DNA from: Odoribacteraceae bacterium
GTDB taxonomy: Bacteria; Bacteroidota; Bacteroidia; Bacteroidales; Marinifilaceae
Length of the DNA stretch: 9,447 nucleotides
Direction: 5' to 3'
NCBI GenBank assembly: GCA_031279175.1
Contig: JAITJA010000131.1
Span: 1 to 9,447 of the forward strand
In this document: positions 1 to 5,797 of the stretch, piece after piece
Layout: the number at the start of each line of letters is the position of its first letter
Position numbering within the stretch: the first letter of the stretch is position 1
Made by a program: the position numbers and the translations under genes
Notes under the pieces: model-generated
What the model was told of the DNA's origin: nothing
Databases searched by the model: none
Seen by the model: only the letters and a program-made list of their open reading frames with translations

Positions 1-1
1 A

Positions 2-204
2 CCCGTCCCCAACGGGGACGGCTTCCCGCGGGGGCGCGGCGGCCCGTCCCCAACGGGGATGGCTTCCCGCGGGGGCGCGGCGGCCCGTCCCCAACGGGGA
101 TGGTCTCCCGCGGGGGCGCGGCGGCCCGTCCCCGTTGGGGACGGTCCCTCGCGGGGGCGCGGCGACCCGTCCCCGTTGGGGATGGCCTCCCGCGAGGGCG
201 CGAC
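2..204. repeat. Tandem array of five 41-bp GC-rich units, each with two hairpins
   Basis: Units begin at 2, 43, 84, 125 and 166, an exact 41-bp period. Each unit has a first palindrome of the form CCGTCCCC-AAC-GGGGACGG (8-bp stem, 3-nt loop) and a second of the form CCGCG-GGGG-CGCGG. Units differ by a few substitutions: GGGGATGG for GGGGACGG in units 2, 3 and 5, and CGCGAGGGCGCG for the second palindrome in unit 5. The loop of the first palindrome reads AAC in units 1-3 and GTT in units 4-5 on the plus strand. Open frames across the array have no family signature and the period is not a multiple of three, so it is probably non-coding. Confidence 0.9.
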
Positions 205-230
205 AAGGTTTTTCCACGGTGAGAGGCATG

Positions 231-261
231 AAAAAAGCCGGGGATGCTTCTCCCGGCTTTT
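231..261 (-). terminator. Intrinsic terminator of the phosphatase-wza-wzc operon
   Basis: On the minus strand AAAAGCCGGG (261-252) pairs with CCCGGCTTTT (242-233) across a 9-nt loop, and the T-run extends to six through 231. It lies about 50 bp past the kinase stop codon. The plus-strand reading also has an A-run, a stem and four T, so it may act in both directions. The same hairpin ends the rfb operon at 9274-9300. Confidence 0.85.
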
Positions 262-309
262 CTTGGTTTTTTGATTCCTTACCTTGTTCCTGGTTTCTTG
301 ACGCGTTTT

Positions 310-2655
310 TTATTCTCGACTTCTTGACTTTTTCTTTGTCGAGGGATTTTCGCCATATGTCCCGTACGCGTCATCGTGCCCGTAGCCGTAACCGTGGTTA
401 TAGCCATAGCCGTAACCATATCCACTCTTGTTGGAGATTACTCCCTTGAGGACATAGGTCATGTTTCTCAGTTTATTGTCGCGATATAACTCCTCGGCGT
501 GCGACATCATTTTCTTGTGCGTGACGCGGACGCGGGTCACGTAGATGCTCGCGTCGCAGATCCTGTTGATGATCATCGCGTCGGCGACGACGAGGGTAGG
601 GGGGGTATCCACGATGATGTAATCATAATGTTTGCGCGCGTAGTCGATAAAGTCCTCGAGGCGCTTGTTCCAGAGCAGTTCGACGGGGTTCGGGGGGAAA
701 GTGCCCGCGAGCGCGATATCCAGGTTGTCGTGACGCGTGCTTGGCACGATGATTTCTCGCGGCGACAGGCCCGGGTTAGAGAGATAGTTTGACATGCCCC
801 GTCTCGCCTCGATCGAGAGGAGTTCGGTAATTTTCGAGGCGCGCATGTCCAGGTCTACCAGCAATGTTTTCCGGCCGGTGGTTGCCCAGGTTAAGCCGAG
901 ATTGATCGCGAAGGTGCTTTTCCCCTCGTGTGGCATGGAGGAGGTCACCATGACGACCTTGTCTTCCTCCCTGGCCATGACGAAGTTCAGGTTGGTGGAC
1001 AACTGGCGGTACATTTCCACGGCGCGCGAGCGATCATTCTCGTGGATGACGATGTCAGAGTAATTTTTTCTTCCCTCGGAGACGACGCCGATGATGGGCG
1101 CCTTGACCAGCGCCGCGAGCTCGTCCTTGTTCCTGATTTTGAAGTTCAGGAGGTCTTTCAGGAAGAGGGCGACGACCGGCATGACGACCCCGAGCAGGAG
1201 CGCGGCGAGTAGCACGATCATCTTCTTGGGCGACACGGGCGCCGGGGTGACGTACGCCTCGTCGATGATGTTGGCGTTGGGGGTGATCATGGAGATACTG
1301 ATGGCGGACTCCTCTCGTGTCTGGAGGAGGTAGAGGTAGATGGATTCGACGAACTTGCTCTGTCGGGAGAACTCGTAGTATTCCCGCTCGTTGGTCGACA
1401 GGTTGCGTATCTTGGAGGAGTAGGCGGTTTCCTTCTGCTTGAGCCCTTTCAGGGTGGTTTCGAAATTTCTTGCCGTGTTCTGTATGCTCTTCAGGAGGTC
1501 GTTTCGCTGGAGGTTCAGTTGTTTGTCCGTCTCGATCATGATGGGGTTGACGGGGGTCATGCTGACGCTATACTCTCTTCGTTTGCGCTGCATTTCGTTG
1601 TAGGAATTCATGATACTGAGCAGCGAGGCGTCGTTGACGATGATGTTCGACGGTACGATGTTGTAGCGATTTGCCTCGTCCAGCAGGAATTGTTCGATGG
1701 AGGAGAGCATTTCTTTCTGGATTTCGATGTCGGAGATGCGCTTGTCGTACTCGCTTCCTGTCGAGAGGTATAGTCCCGCTTCCGCCTCGATGTTGGTCAG
1801 CTCGTTCGTTTTCTTGTAGGATTCGACTTTCTTTTCGATTTTCTCGAGTTGTATGGAGATCGAGTCCAGGCGGGTGTTGATGAAGTCGATGGTCTGGTCG
1901 TTACTCCATCGTTTGTCCGCGATGGAGGAGAGGTTGTAGAAGTAGACGAGCGTGTTGATGATGTCCTCGTTTTTTCGCGGGCACGAGGAGATCATGGAGA
2001 TTTCGAAGACCCCGGATGTTTTGCTCGTGTTGATGATTTCCAGCCCGGGCAGTAGTTGCCTGTTCCCGATGCTGATCCAGACGGGGTATCCCGCCGGCCC
2101 ACTGGCGAAATGGATGCTGATAGCGCCGTAGGGGCTTTCCGTTTTCTCGCCGGCGTAGAGGGTGGCGGAGAAGCCTTTCTCGTCGTCTTTCACGAGGAAC
2201 TTGCCGTCTTCTTGCAGTGTGACCGATAGCCAGCCGACTTCTTCCGTGGCGTTCGTGACGTGCAGCTTGACGGGCGAGTCCTTGTATAGCTCGATGTTTT
2301 TAATTCCACTCCGGGTGTAGTAGGAAACGTGCCAGTCTAAACTGTCGCAGACTTTCCGGAGCAACGACCTGGATTTTAGTATTTCCAGCTCGTTGTCAAC
2401 GTTCCCGGCCGAGTGTAGTAGACCGAGATCTTTGAACACGTTCAATTCGGTACCGGTTTGCCCGCGTTTCTCGTCCTTGATCAGGATTTTGGCCGAGACG
2501 CGGTAGGTGGGGGTCGTGTACCAGAGGTAAACGAACGCGCAGGCGAGACAAAGGAATACCGATCCGACGAAGTATTTCCAGTAGCCCAGGTAACGAAAGA
2601 TGATTTCCTGGAAATCTACGCCCTCGTCGTTATTGGTGGATGAATCTGTTTGCAT
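310..2655 (-). CDS. wzc: Wzc/Ptk1-type polysaccharide co-polymerase fused to a BY-family tyrosine kinase
   Basis: This 781-residue inner-membrane protein should control polysaccharide chain length and export and phosphorylate itself on tyrosine. An N-terminal Wzz-type domain has a first membrane segment near 29-46. A long, partly coiled-coil periplasmic region spans about 255-450, and a second membrane segment lies near 479-499. The cytoplasmic kinase domain (about 520-740) has a Walker A motif SSMPHEGKST (572-581, Lys579), Walker A' LLVDLDMR (598-605), Walker B YIIVDTPP (679-686) and the family motif GTFPPNPVELL (651-661). The tail holds eight tyrosines between 746 and 767 in Gly-Tyr repeats, the likely autophosphorylation cluster, and ends in a Lys/Arg-rich stretch. 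Two oddities are His576 where PGEGKS-type loops have Gly, and EMYRQLSTNL (547-556), which lacks the second Arg of the usual EX2RX2R oligomerisation motif. It is the last gene of its operon, 18 bp after wza. Family assignment is firm; the polysaccharide served is unknown. Confidence 0.95.
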   Translation of the reverse strand: MQTDSSTNNDEGVDFQEIIFRYLGYWKYFVGSVFLCLACAFVYLWYTTPTYRVSAKILIKDEKRGQTGTELNVFKDLGLLHSAGNVDNELEILKSRSLLRKVCDSLDWHVSYYTRSGIKNIELYKDSPVKLHVTNATEEVGWLSVTLQEDGKFLVKDDEKGFSATLYAGEKTESPYGAISIHFASGPAGYPVWISIGNRQLLPGLEIINTSKTSGVFEISMISSCPRKNEDIINTLVYFYNLSSIADKRWSNDQTIDFINTRLDSISIQLEKIEKKVESYKKTNELTNIEAEAGLYLSTGSEYDKRISDIEIQKEMLSSIEQFLLDEANRYNIVPSNIIVNDASLLSIMNSYNEMQRKRREYSVSMTPVNPIMIETDKQLNLQRNDLLKSIQNTARNFETTLKGLKQKETAYSSKIRNLSTNEREYYEFSRQSKFVESIYLYLLQTREESAISISMITPNANIIDEAYVTPAPVSPKKMIVLLAALLLGVVMPVVALFLKDLLNFKIRNKDELAALVKAPIIGVVSEGRKNYSDIVIHENDRSRAVEMYRQLSTNLNFVMAREEDKVVMVTSSMPHEGKSTFAINLGLTWATTGRKTLLVDLDMRASKITELLSIEARRGMSNYLSNPGLSPREIIVPSTRHDNLDIALAGTFPPNPVELLWNKRLEDFIDYARKHYDYIIVDTPPTLVVADAMIINRICDASIYVTRVRVTHKKMMSHAEELYRDNKLRNMTYVLKGVISNKSGYGYGYGYNHGYGYGHDDAYGTYGENPSTKKKSRSRE

Positions 2656-2673
2656 TGCGATAATGTTTTGAAG

Positions 2674-3450
2674 TTAACGGGCCAGGATGGAGATCACGCT
2701 GACAAGGATGGATAATAGCGACATCCCGACAGAGAGATTTTGGTTGTAGATAGAGCTTCCTGTTCTTGCCCTGTTGGGTTGCACGTAGACCAGGTCGTTC
2801 TGTTGGAGGAAGAAATAGTCCGACTCGAAGAGTTTGGAGGAGGTAAGGTCCACCCGGTGGAAGTGCAGTTTGCCCTCTACCTCGCGATATACCAGCACGT
2901 TTTTGCGTTTCCCGTAGATGGTCAGGTCGCCGGCCAGCCCCAAGGCTTCCAGCAGCGTGATCCTCTCGTTGTCGACCGTGTATGTTCCCGGCCGGTTGAC
3001 CTCTCCCAGCACGGTGATCTTGTAATTCAAGAAACGAACATTTACCGTGACGGGCGCCAGCACGTATAGCGAGATTTTTTTCTGCAAGGAGTCGATGGCG
3101 GCATTTTTCGTTAGCCCCCCGAGATGTACTTGCCCCAGGCCGGGGAAGTTGATGTTCCCATTGTTATCCACGATGTATCCCTTGATGGCTATCGTCTGCA
3201 AGTTGTAACTGCTGACGTTGTCATTTAGTGTATTGAACATGTTGACGGCCTCCGGCTTGGATGGAGAGCTGACCATGATGTAGAGGTTGTCGTTAGGCTG
3301 GATGATCGCCTCGTAAGGAACGTCGTGAACGGCGATATTAGCCTGATCAATGTCTTGAAAATAGACAATCTGCTTGCTGTTCCCGCACGATAGGAGTAGG
3401 AACGCGAGAATAATAGAAAACGTCGGGACGCGAAATTGTAGTTTCGTCAT
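2674..3450 (-). CDS. wza: Wza-like outer-membrane polysaccharide export lipoprotein
   Basis: The product (258 residues) should form the outer-membrane channel through which the polysaccharide leaves, working with the co-polymerase encoded next to it. A lipoprotein signal peptide ends in the lipobox LLSC with Cys22 as the lipidated residue. A polysaccharide-export domain covers about 45-140, including GYIVDNNGNINFPGLG (91-106). An SLBB domain follows at about 145-195 (ITVLGEVNRPGTYTV). The last 18 residues (about 240-257) form a hydrophobic helix of the kind that makes the Wza outer-membrane barrel. It is much shorter than E. coli Wza (about 380 residues), which is usual for Bacteroidota members with one SLBB domain. 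It lies 17 bp after the phosphatase gene and 18 bp before wzc, so the three are probably co-transcribed. Confidence 0.93.
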   Translation of the reverse strand: MTKLQFRVPTFSIILAFLLLSCGNSKQIVYFQDIDQANIAVHDVPYEAIIQPNDNLYIMVSSPSKPEAVNMFNTLNDNVSSYNLQTIAIKGYIVDNNGNINFPGLGQVHLGGLTKNAAIDSLQKKISLYVLAPVTVNVRFLNYKITVLGEVNRPGTYTVDNERITLLEALGLAGDLTIYGKRKNVLVYREVEGKLHFHRVDLTSSKLFESDYFFLQQNDLVYVQPNRARTGSSIYNQNLSVGMSLLSILVSVISILAR

Positions 3451-3467
3451 GGTTATCTGTTTCTTGG

Positions 3468-4166
3468 TTAAAGAAATTGGTTGTTTTTCACTTCTATGGT
3501 CTCGAGCAGTTTCCGGAGGGATTTGTCCTGGAACAATTCGAGCTGTCTCGCCATATGAATGTCAGTAGCGATGAGGTCTACAAGTCGATTCTTTTGTAAC
3601 GATTCCACGGTAGACTTGACCTCTTTCCCGTAGTACCCGGTAAAGGAGAAGAGGTTGACTTGCAACAGGCATCCCGCTTGCCGTAACTTGCGGTAAATGT
3701 CCATCTTCTCCCTGTAGAAGGAATAGCGCTCGGGATGCGCCAGGATCACCTTGTATCCCTTGTCTTGTATCTCGAACAGCGTTTCAAACAAGAATAACGG
3801 CTCCTGGTGCATGGATAGCTCCAGCAGGAAGTAATTCCCGGGGAAACACAGCAACGGGGCACCGGTTCGAACCGCCTCCATGAAGGAGGTGTCCAGGTAG
3901 TACTCCGCGCAGAGATCCAGTCGAACGGCTATACCGGCTCGCGCGACAGCTTGCCGAAACTCCTCAAACACGGGACGGAGGGATGCAGGTGTATTGGGGA
4001 AACAAGAAGAACGGATGTGCGGGGTAAGATAAAGGTGCTGTATCCCCACTTCTGCCATGCCCTGCAACATGACCAGGGATTCTTCCATCGTTTTCGCCCC
4101 ATCGTCTACCCCTGGTAACAAGTGGGAATGGAGATCAACTTTCATATTTAGCACTTTACCTGTCAT
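3468..4166 (-). CDS. PHP-family protein-tyrosine phosphatase (CpsB/YwqE/Php1 type)
   Basis: This is a metal-dependent phosphatase expected to remove phosphate from the tyrosine tail of the kinase two genes downstream. The PHP metal-site pattern is complete. Numbered from the first possible Met, it comprises DLHSHLLPGVDDG (11-23; His13, His15, Asp21-Asp22), TPHIR with His50, AEYYLD with Glu88, AHPERY with His144 and ATDIHM with Asp202 and His204. The longest reading is 232 residues. A second ATG at 4143-4145 (Met8) gives MKVDLHSH and 225 residues, and fits the family better because this motif normally sits at the extreme N-terminus; neither start has a convincing ribosome site. The unrelated low-molecular-weight phosphatase Wzb usually fills this role in Proteobacteria; PHP-type enzymes do so in Firmicutes and in Porphyromonas gingivalis (Php1 with Ptk1). 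It is the first gene of its operon. Confidence 0.92.
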   Translation of the reverse strand: MTGKVLNMKVDLHSHLLPGVDDGAKTMEESLVMLQGMAEVGIQHLYLTPHIRSSCFPNTPASLRPVFEEFRQAVARAGIAVRLDLCAEYYLDTSFMEAVRTGAPLLCFPGNYFLLELSMHQEPLFLFETLFEIQDKGYKVILAHPERYSFYREKMDIYRKLRQAGCLLQVNLFSFTGYYGKEVKSTVESLQKNRLVDLIATDIHMARQLELFQDKSLRKLLETIEVKNNQFL

Positions 4167-4183
4167 CCGTTTAAAACGAAGAA

Positions 4184-4232
4184 GTAACCGTTTGAAAGTT
4201 TACAGGCGAAGCCATAAACTTCAAACAGTTAC
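4184..4232 (-). terminator. 49-nt near-perfect hairpin between ompA and the phosphatase gene
   Basis: Plus-strand arms GTAACCGTTTGAAAGTTTA (4184-4202) and TAAACTTCAAACAGTTAC (4215-4232) are complementary except for one mismatch and one bulged base. The 12-nt loop contains an inner GGC-TTC-GCC hairpin on the minus strand. It lies 46 bp after the ompA stop and 18 bp before the first phosphatase ATG. On the minus strand it is followed by TTCTTCGTTTT, a weak U-rich tract. It could be the ompA terminator, a leaky attenuator that lets a fraction of ompA transcripts continue into the export operon, or an RNA-stability element. The structure is clear; the role is inference. Confidence 0.6.
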
Positions 4233-4246
4233 TCCACCGCTATTCT

Positions 4247-4264
4247 AATTTACTCAAGTAAATT
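4247..4264. promoter_or_regulatory. 18-bp palindrome after ompA
   Basis: AATTTACTCAAGTAAATT has perfect 8-bp arms around a 2-bp centre. It starts 14 bp after the ompA stop codon and lies upstream of the phosphatase operon. The short centre suits a dimeric DNA-binding protein better than an RNA hairpin. It might therefore be an operator for the export operon, but no regulator is encoded here to link it to. Confidence 0.4.
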
Positions 4265-4277
4265 TTGACGAGAATGT

Positions 4278-5471
4278 TTATTTCGCGATAATAGTTACCC
4301 GTTGAGAGTGCAAAGAAGGAAGATCCTTGGCGGACACGCCGCCCTCGCCTTCTACTTTCAGCCGGTTAGCGTCGACGCCGAACTCCTTGGTCAAGATCTT
4401 GAACACGTTTTCCGCGCGTTGCTTGCTCAATTCCAAGTTACGTTTCGGCGAGCCGGTAATATTGTCGGCATACCCTGTAATGACAAACTGCTTGTCGGCG
4501 GTCTCGTTGATGATCTCGGCCCATTTCTTTAAGCGGTCCTTATCGGCCTTGCTCACCTCGGTAGTACCGATTTCGAAGAAGATAAGCTGATCTTGAATAG
4601 TCGACGGGGTCACCGACTGGTTATTTAATTGATCTTGGATTGCCTTGTTCTTGTTCTGTTCCTTGCCCAATTTGTCTTGTAGCTCGGAATTTTCCCGGGT
4701 CAACGCGGCTTGTTCCTTCTTCAACTTATCGGCGATGGCCAGCAGGGCAGCGATTTCCTCCTGGAGCTTGTCGGTATTCGAGCGGGTAAAGGTGCGTTTG
4801 TTGAAATTGTAGGCCACTCCTATTGTAGAGGTCAGCGCGCCGTTCACCCGTCGAGAGCCTACTTCTTGAGAGAACTTCGCGTCGAAGACATCCCCGCGCA
4901 CCTCAAGATTCAAGTCGAATGCCCGCGACAACCGCATTTTGTTGACCAGACCGACCGTTACGGCCATCGTGTGATGATTTCCTTTCGTCCATCCGCGGAT
5001 CAGTCCACCTCCCACGAACGGGACAAACTCGAAGAAACGATCACTCCTGTACCCTCCAATCCAGTTAGAGGCATTGAGTAACACGTCCACCTCGGCTTGT
5101 GCCTGTTTCCACTTCTGTGGATAAGCGCCCTTCGCGTTGGCCGTATTACCGGAGATGTACAAGTTATTGGGATCACGCGTGAATCCTTTCGCGCTAATTC
5201 CATTCAAGTGAAACCGTACGCCCAGTGTAGGCATGAGCCACTTACCCACGGCGAAGTCGAAAGAAGGGGCGATCCGTTTACTAAGGTCACCTTGATGGTC
5301 ATTCGCTCCCATGTAGACCTTTCCTCCAGCTCCTACCGACAAAAACCAGTTATCCCAAAAACCATTGGTGATAAACCCTTTCCAACTAGGTCTCGGTGAG
5401 ACCTCCTCTGCCTGGGCCACCACGAACAAGGGGGCCGAGGCAAGCAACAATAAAATAAAACCTCTTTTCAT
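4278..5471 (-). CDS. OmpA-family outer-membrane protein with coiled coil and peptidoglycan-binding domain
   Basis: The product (397 residues) probably links the outer membrane to peptidoglycan. A signal peptide (about 1-20, MKRGFILLLL then an alanine-rich end) precedes a region of alternating aromatic, probable beta-barrel segments (about 40-225). A charged, Gln/Lys/Glu-rich coiled coil spans about 233-285. The C-terminal OmpA domain spans about 295-397. Its ligand-binding signature GYADNITGSPKRNLELSKQRAENV-type motif lies at 333-356, with Asp336 and Arg352 in the positions that contact diaminopimelate in the family. The start is supported by the signal peptide directly behind the ATG and an A/G-rich AAAAGAAG just upstream. 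It lies upstream of the export operon on the same strand but is separated by 111 bp with a strong hairpin, so it is probably mostly a separate transcript. A promoter candidate lies at 5552-5582. Confidence 0.92.
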   Translation of the reverse strand: MKRGFILLLLASAPLFVVAQAEEVSPRPSWKGFITNGFWDNWFLSVGAGGKVYMGANDHQGDLSKRIAPSFDFAVGKWLMPTLGVRFHLNGISAKGFTRDPNNLYISGNTANAKGAYPQKWKQAQAEVDVLLNASNWIGGYRSDRFFEFVPFVGGGLIRGWTKGNHHTMAVTVGLVNKMRLSRAFDLNLEVRGDVFDAKFSQEVGSRRVNGALTSTIGVAYNFNKRTFTRSNTDKLQEEIAALLAIADKLKKEQAALTRENSELQDKLGKEQNKNKAIQDQLNNQSVTPSTIQDQLIFFEIGTTEVSKADKDRLKKWAEIINETADKQFVITGYADNITGSPKRNLELSKQRAENVFKILTKEFGVDANRLKVEGEGGVSAKDLPSLHSQRVTIIAK

Positions 5472-5498
5472 ATGCTTCTTTTAAATTAATGTTTTATG

Positions 5499-5534
5499 TT
5501 TGATCACACTTTTGATCACTCTGATAGTAATCAC
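5499..5534. promoter_or_regulatory. Repeat cluster in the ompA leader (TTTGATCAC twice, ATCAC three times)
   Basis: TTTGATCAC occurs at 5499-5507 and 5511-5519, 12 bp apart, each containing the palindrome TGATCA. A third ATCAC lies at 5530-5534. The cluster is 28-63 bp upstream of the ompA start codon and downstream of the ompA promoter candidate, where a repressor or an RNA-level regulator could act. The repeats are visible; the role is inference. Confidence 0.4.
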
Positions 5535-5551
5535 TCAACACAAATCTCCCG

Positions 5552-5582
5552 CGAAGCTATACATAAAAACAAACCGGGCAAT
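5552..5582 (-). promoter_or_regulatory. Candidate Bacteroidota promoter for ompA
   Basis: On the minus strand ATTG (5582-5579) is followed after 19 nt by TAGCTTCG (5559-5552). This approximates the Bacteroides primary-sigma pattern TTTG-N19-21-TAnnTTTG, with one mismatch in each box. Transcription would start near 5545 and give a leader of about 75 nt. Such matches are common by chance in intergenic DNA. Confidence 0.35.
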
Positions 5583-5630
5583 CAATTTCACGGGGGTTTT
5601 TTCAGGTCCGCGACGATTTTTTTCAAGACA

Positions 5631-5719
5631 TCCGGTATTGGTTTCCGGGGGGCGTCGTGAAAACCGCGCGCGAACGCCTGTGAATCTGTGAGGCGCGGGT
5701 GGTTTTCCGGGATACCGGA
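5631..5719. repeat. Nested inverted repeat in the ompA-rfbA divergent region
   Basis: Outer arms TCCGGTAT (5631-5638) and ATACCGGA (5712-5719) are perfectly complementary. Inside them GAAAACC (5659-5665) pairs with GGTTTTC (5701-5707), and CGCCT (5675-5679) pairs with AGGCG (5691-5695). The three nested stems could form a long interrupted hairpin. The rest of the 326-bp intergenic region holds promoter candidates, the ompA-leader repeats and two T-runs (5597-5602, 5617-5623); I see no gene in it. The right part of this structure overlaps the rfbA promoter candidate. Confidence 0.6.
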
Positions 5720-5735
5720 AATTTACATACATTCG
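5704..5735 (+). promoter_or_regulatory. Candidate Bacteroidota promoter for the rfb operon
   Basis: TTTC (5704-5707) is followed after 20 nt by TACATTCG (5728-5735), a one-mismatch-per-box match to TTTG-N19-21-TAnnTTTG. Transcription would start near 5742, leaving about 55 nt of purine-rich leader before the rfbA ATG. The upstream box lies inside the right arm region of the nested inverted repeat. It is a weak call on sequence alone. Confidence 0.35.
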
Positions 5736-5797
5736 CGAGGTGCGCGGGCCGGAGGGGAAATAGCAAGTAACCAAGATAACAATCAAGAAAACACTAC

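Larger units (their letters stand above)
1..305 (-). repeat. Left copy of a dispersed 3'-end repeat element (terminator, conserved box, 41-bp array)
   Basis: Read on the minus strand from 305 to 1, this stretch starts 4 bp beyond the kinase stop codon with CGCGTCAAG. It continues through a terminator hairpin, a conserved box around 208-228 (GCCTCTCACCGTGGAAAAAC in part) and a tandem array of 41-bp units. The same order of parts occurs on the plus strand at 9233-9447 behind rfbD. By eye the stretch from the terminator stem to the start of the array is almost identical in the two copies. Because both copies follow a gene in its reading direction, they form a long inverted repeat around the whole block. 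The element has no credible gene, and its outer end runs off the window. Confidence 0.85.

Noticed and set aside
2..204. CRISPR array
   Set aside because: The spacers between the palindromes are near-identical, every unit is a full copy of the next, and no cas gene is present. It is a plain tandem repeat.
59..449. Small proteins encoded across the left array, and the similar frame at 9236-9436
   Set aside because: The frames follow from stop-free GC-rich repeats. The array period of 41 bp changes frame with each unit, and the apparent protein similarity reflects DNA repeat identity.
5500..5786. Small genes in the ompA-rfbA intergenic region (frames 5500-5691 plus and 5535-5786 minus)
   Set aside because: Both lack a signature, overlap each other and cover the promoter candidates and inverted repeat.
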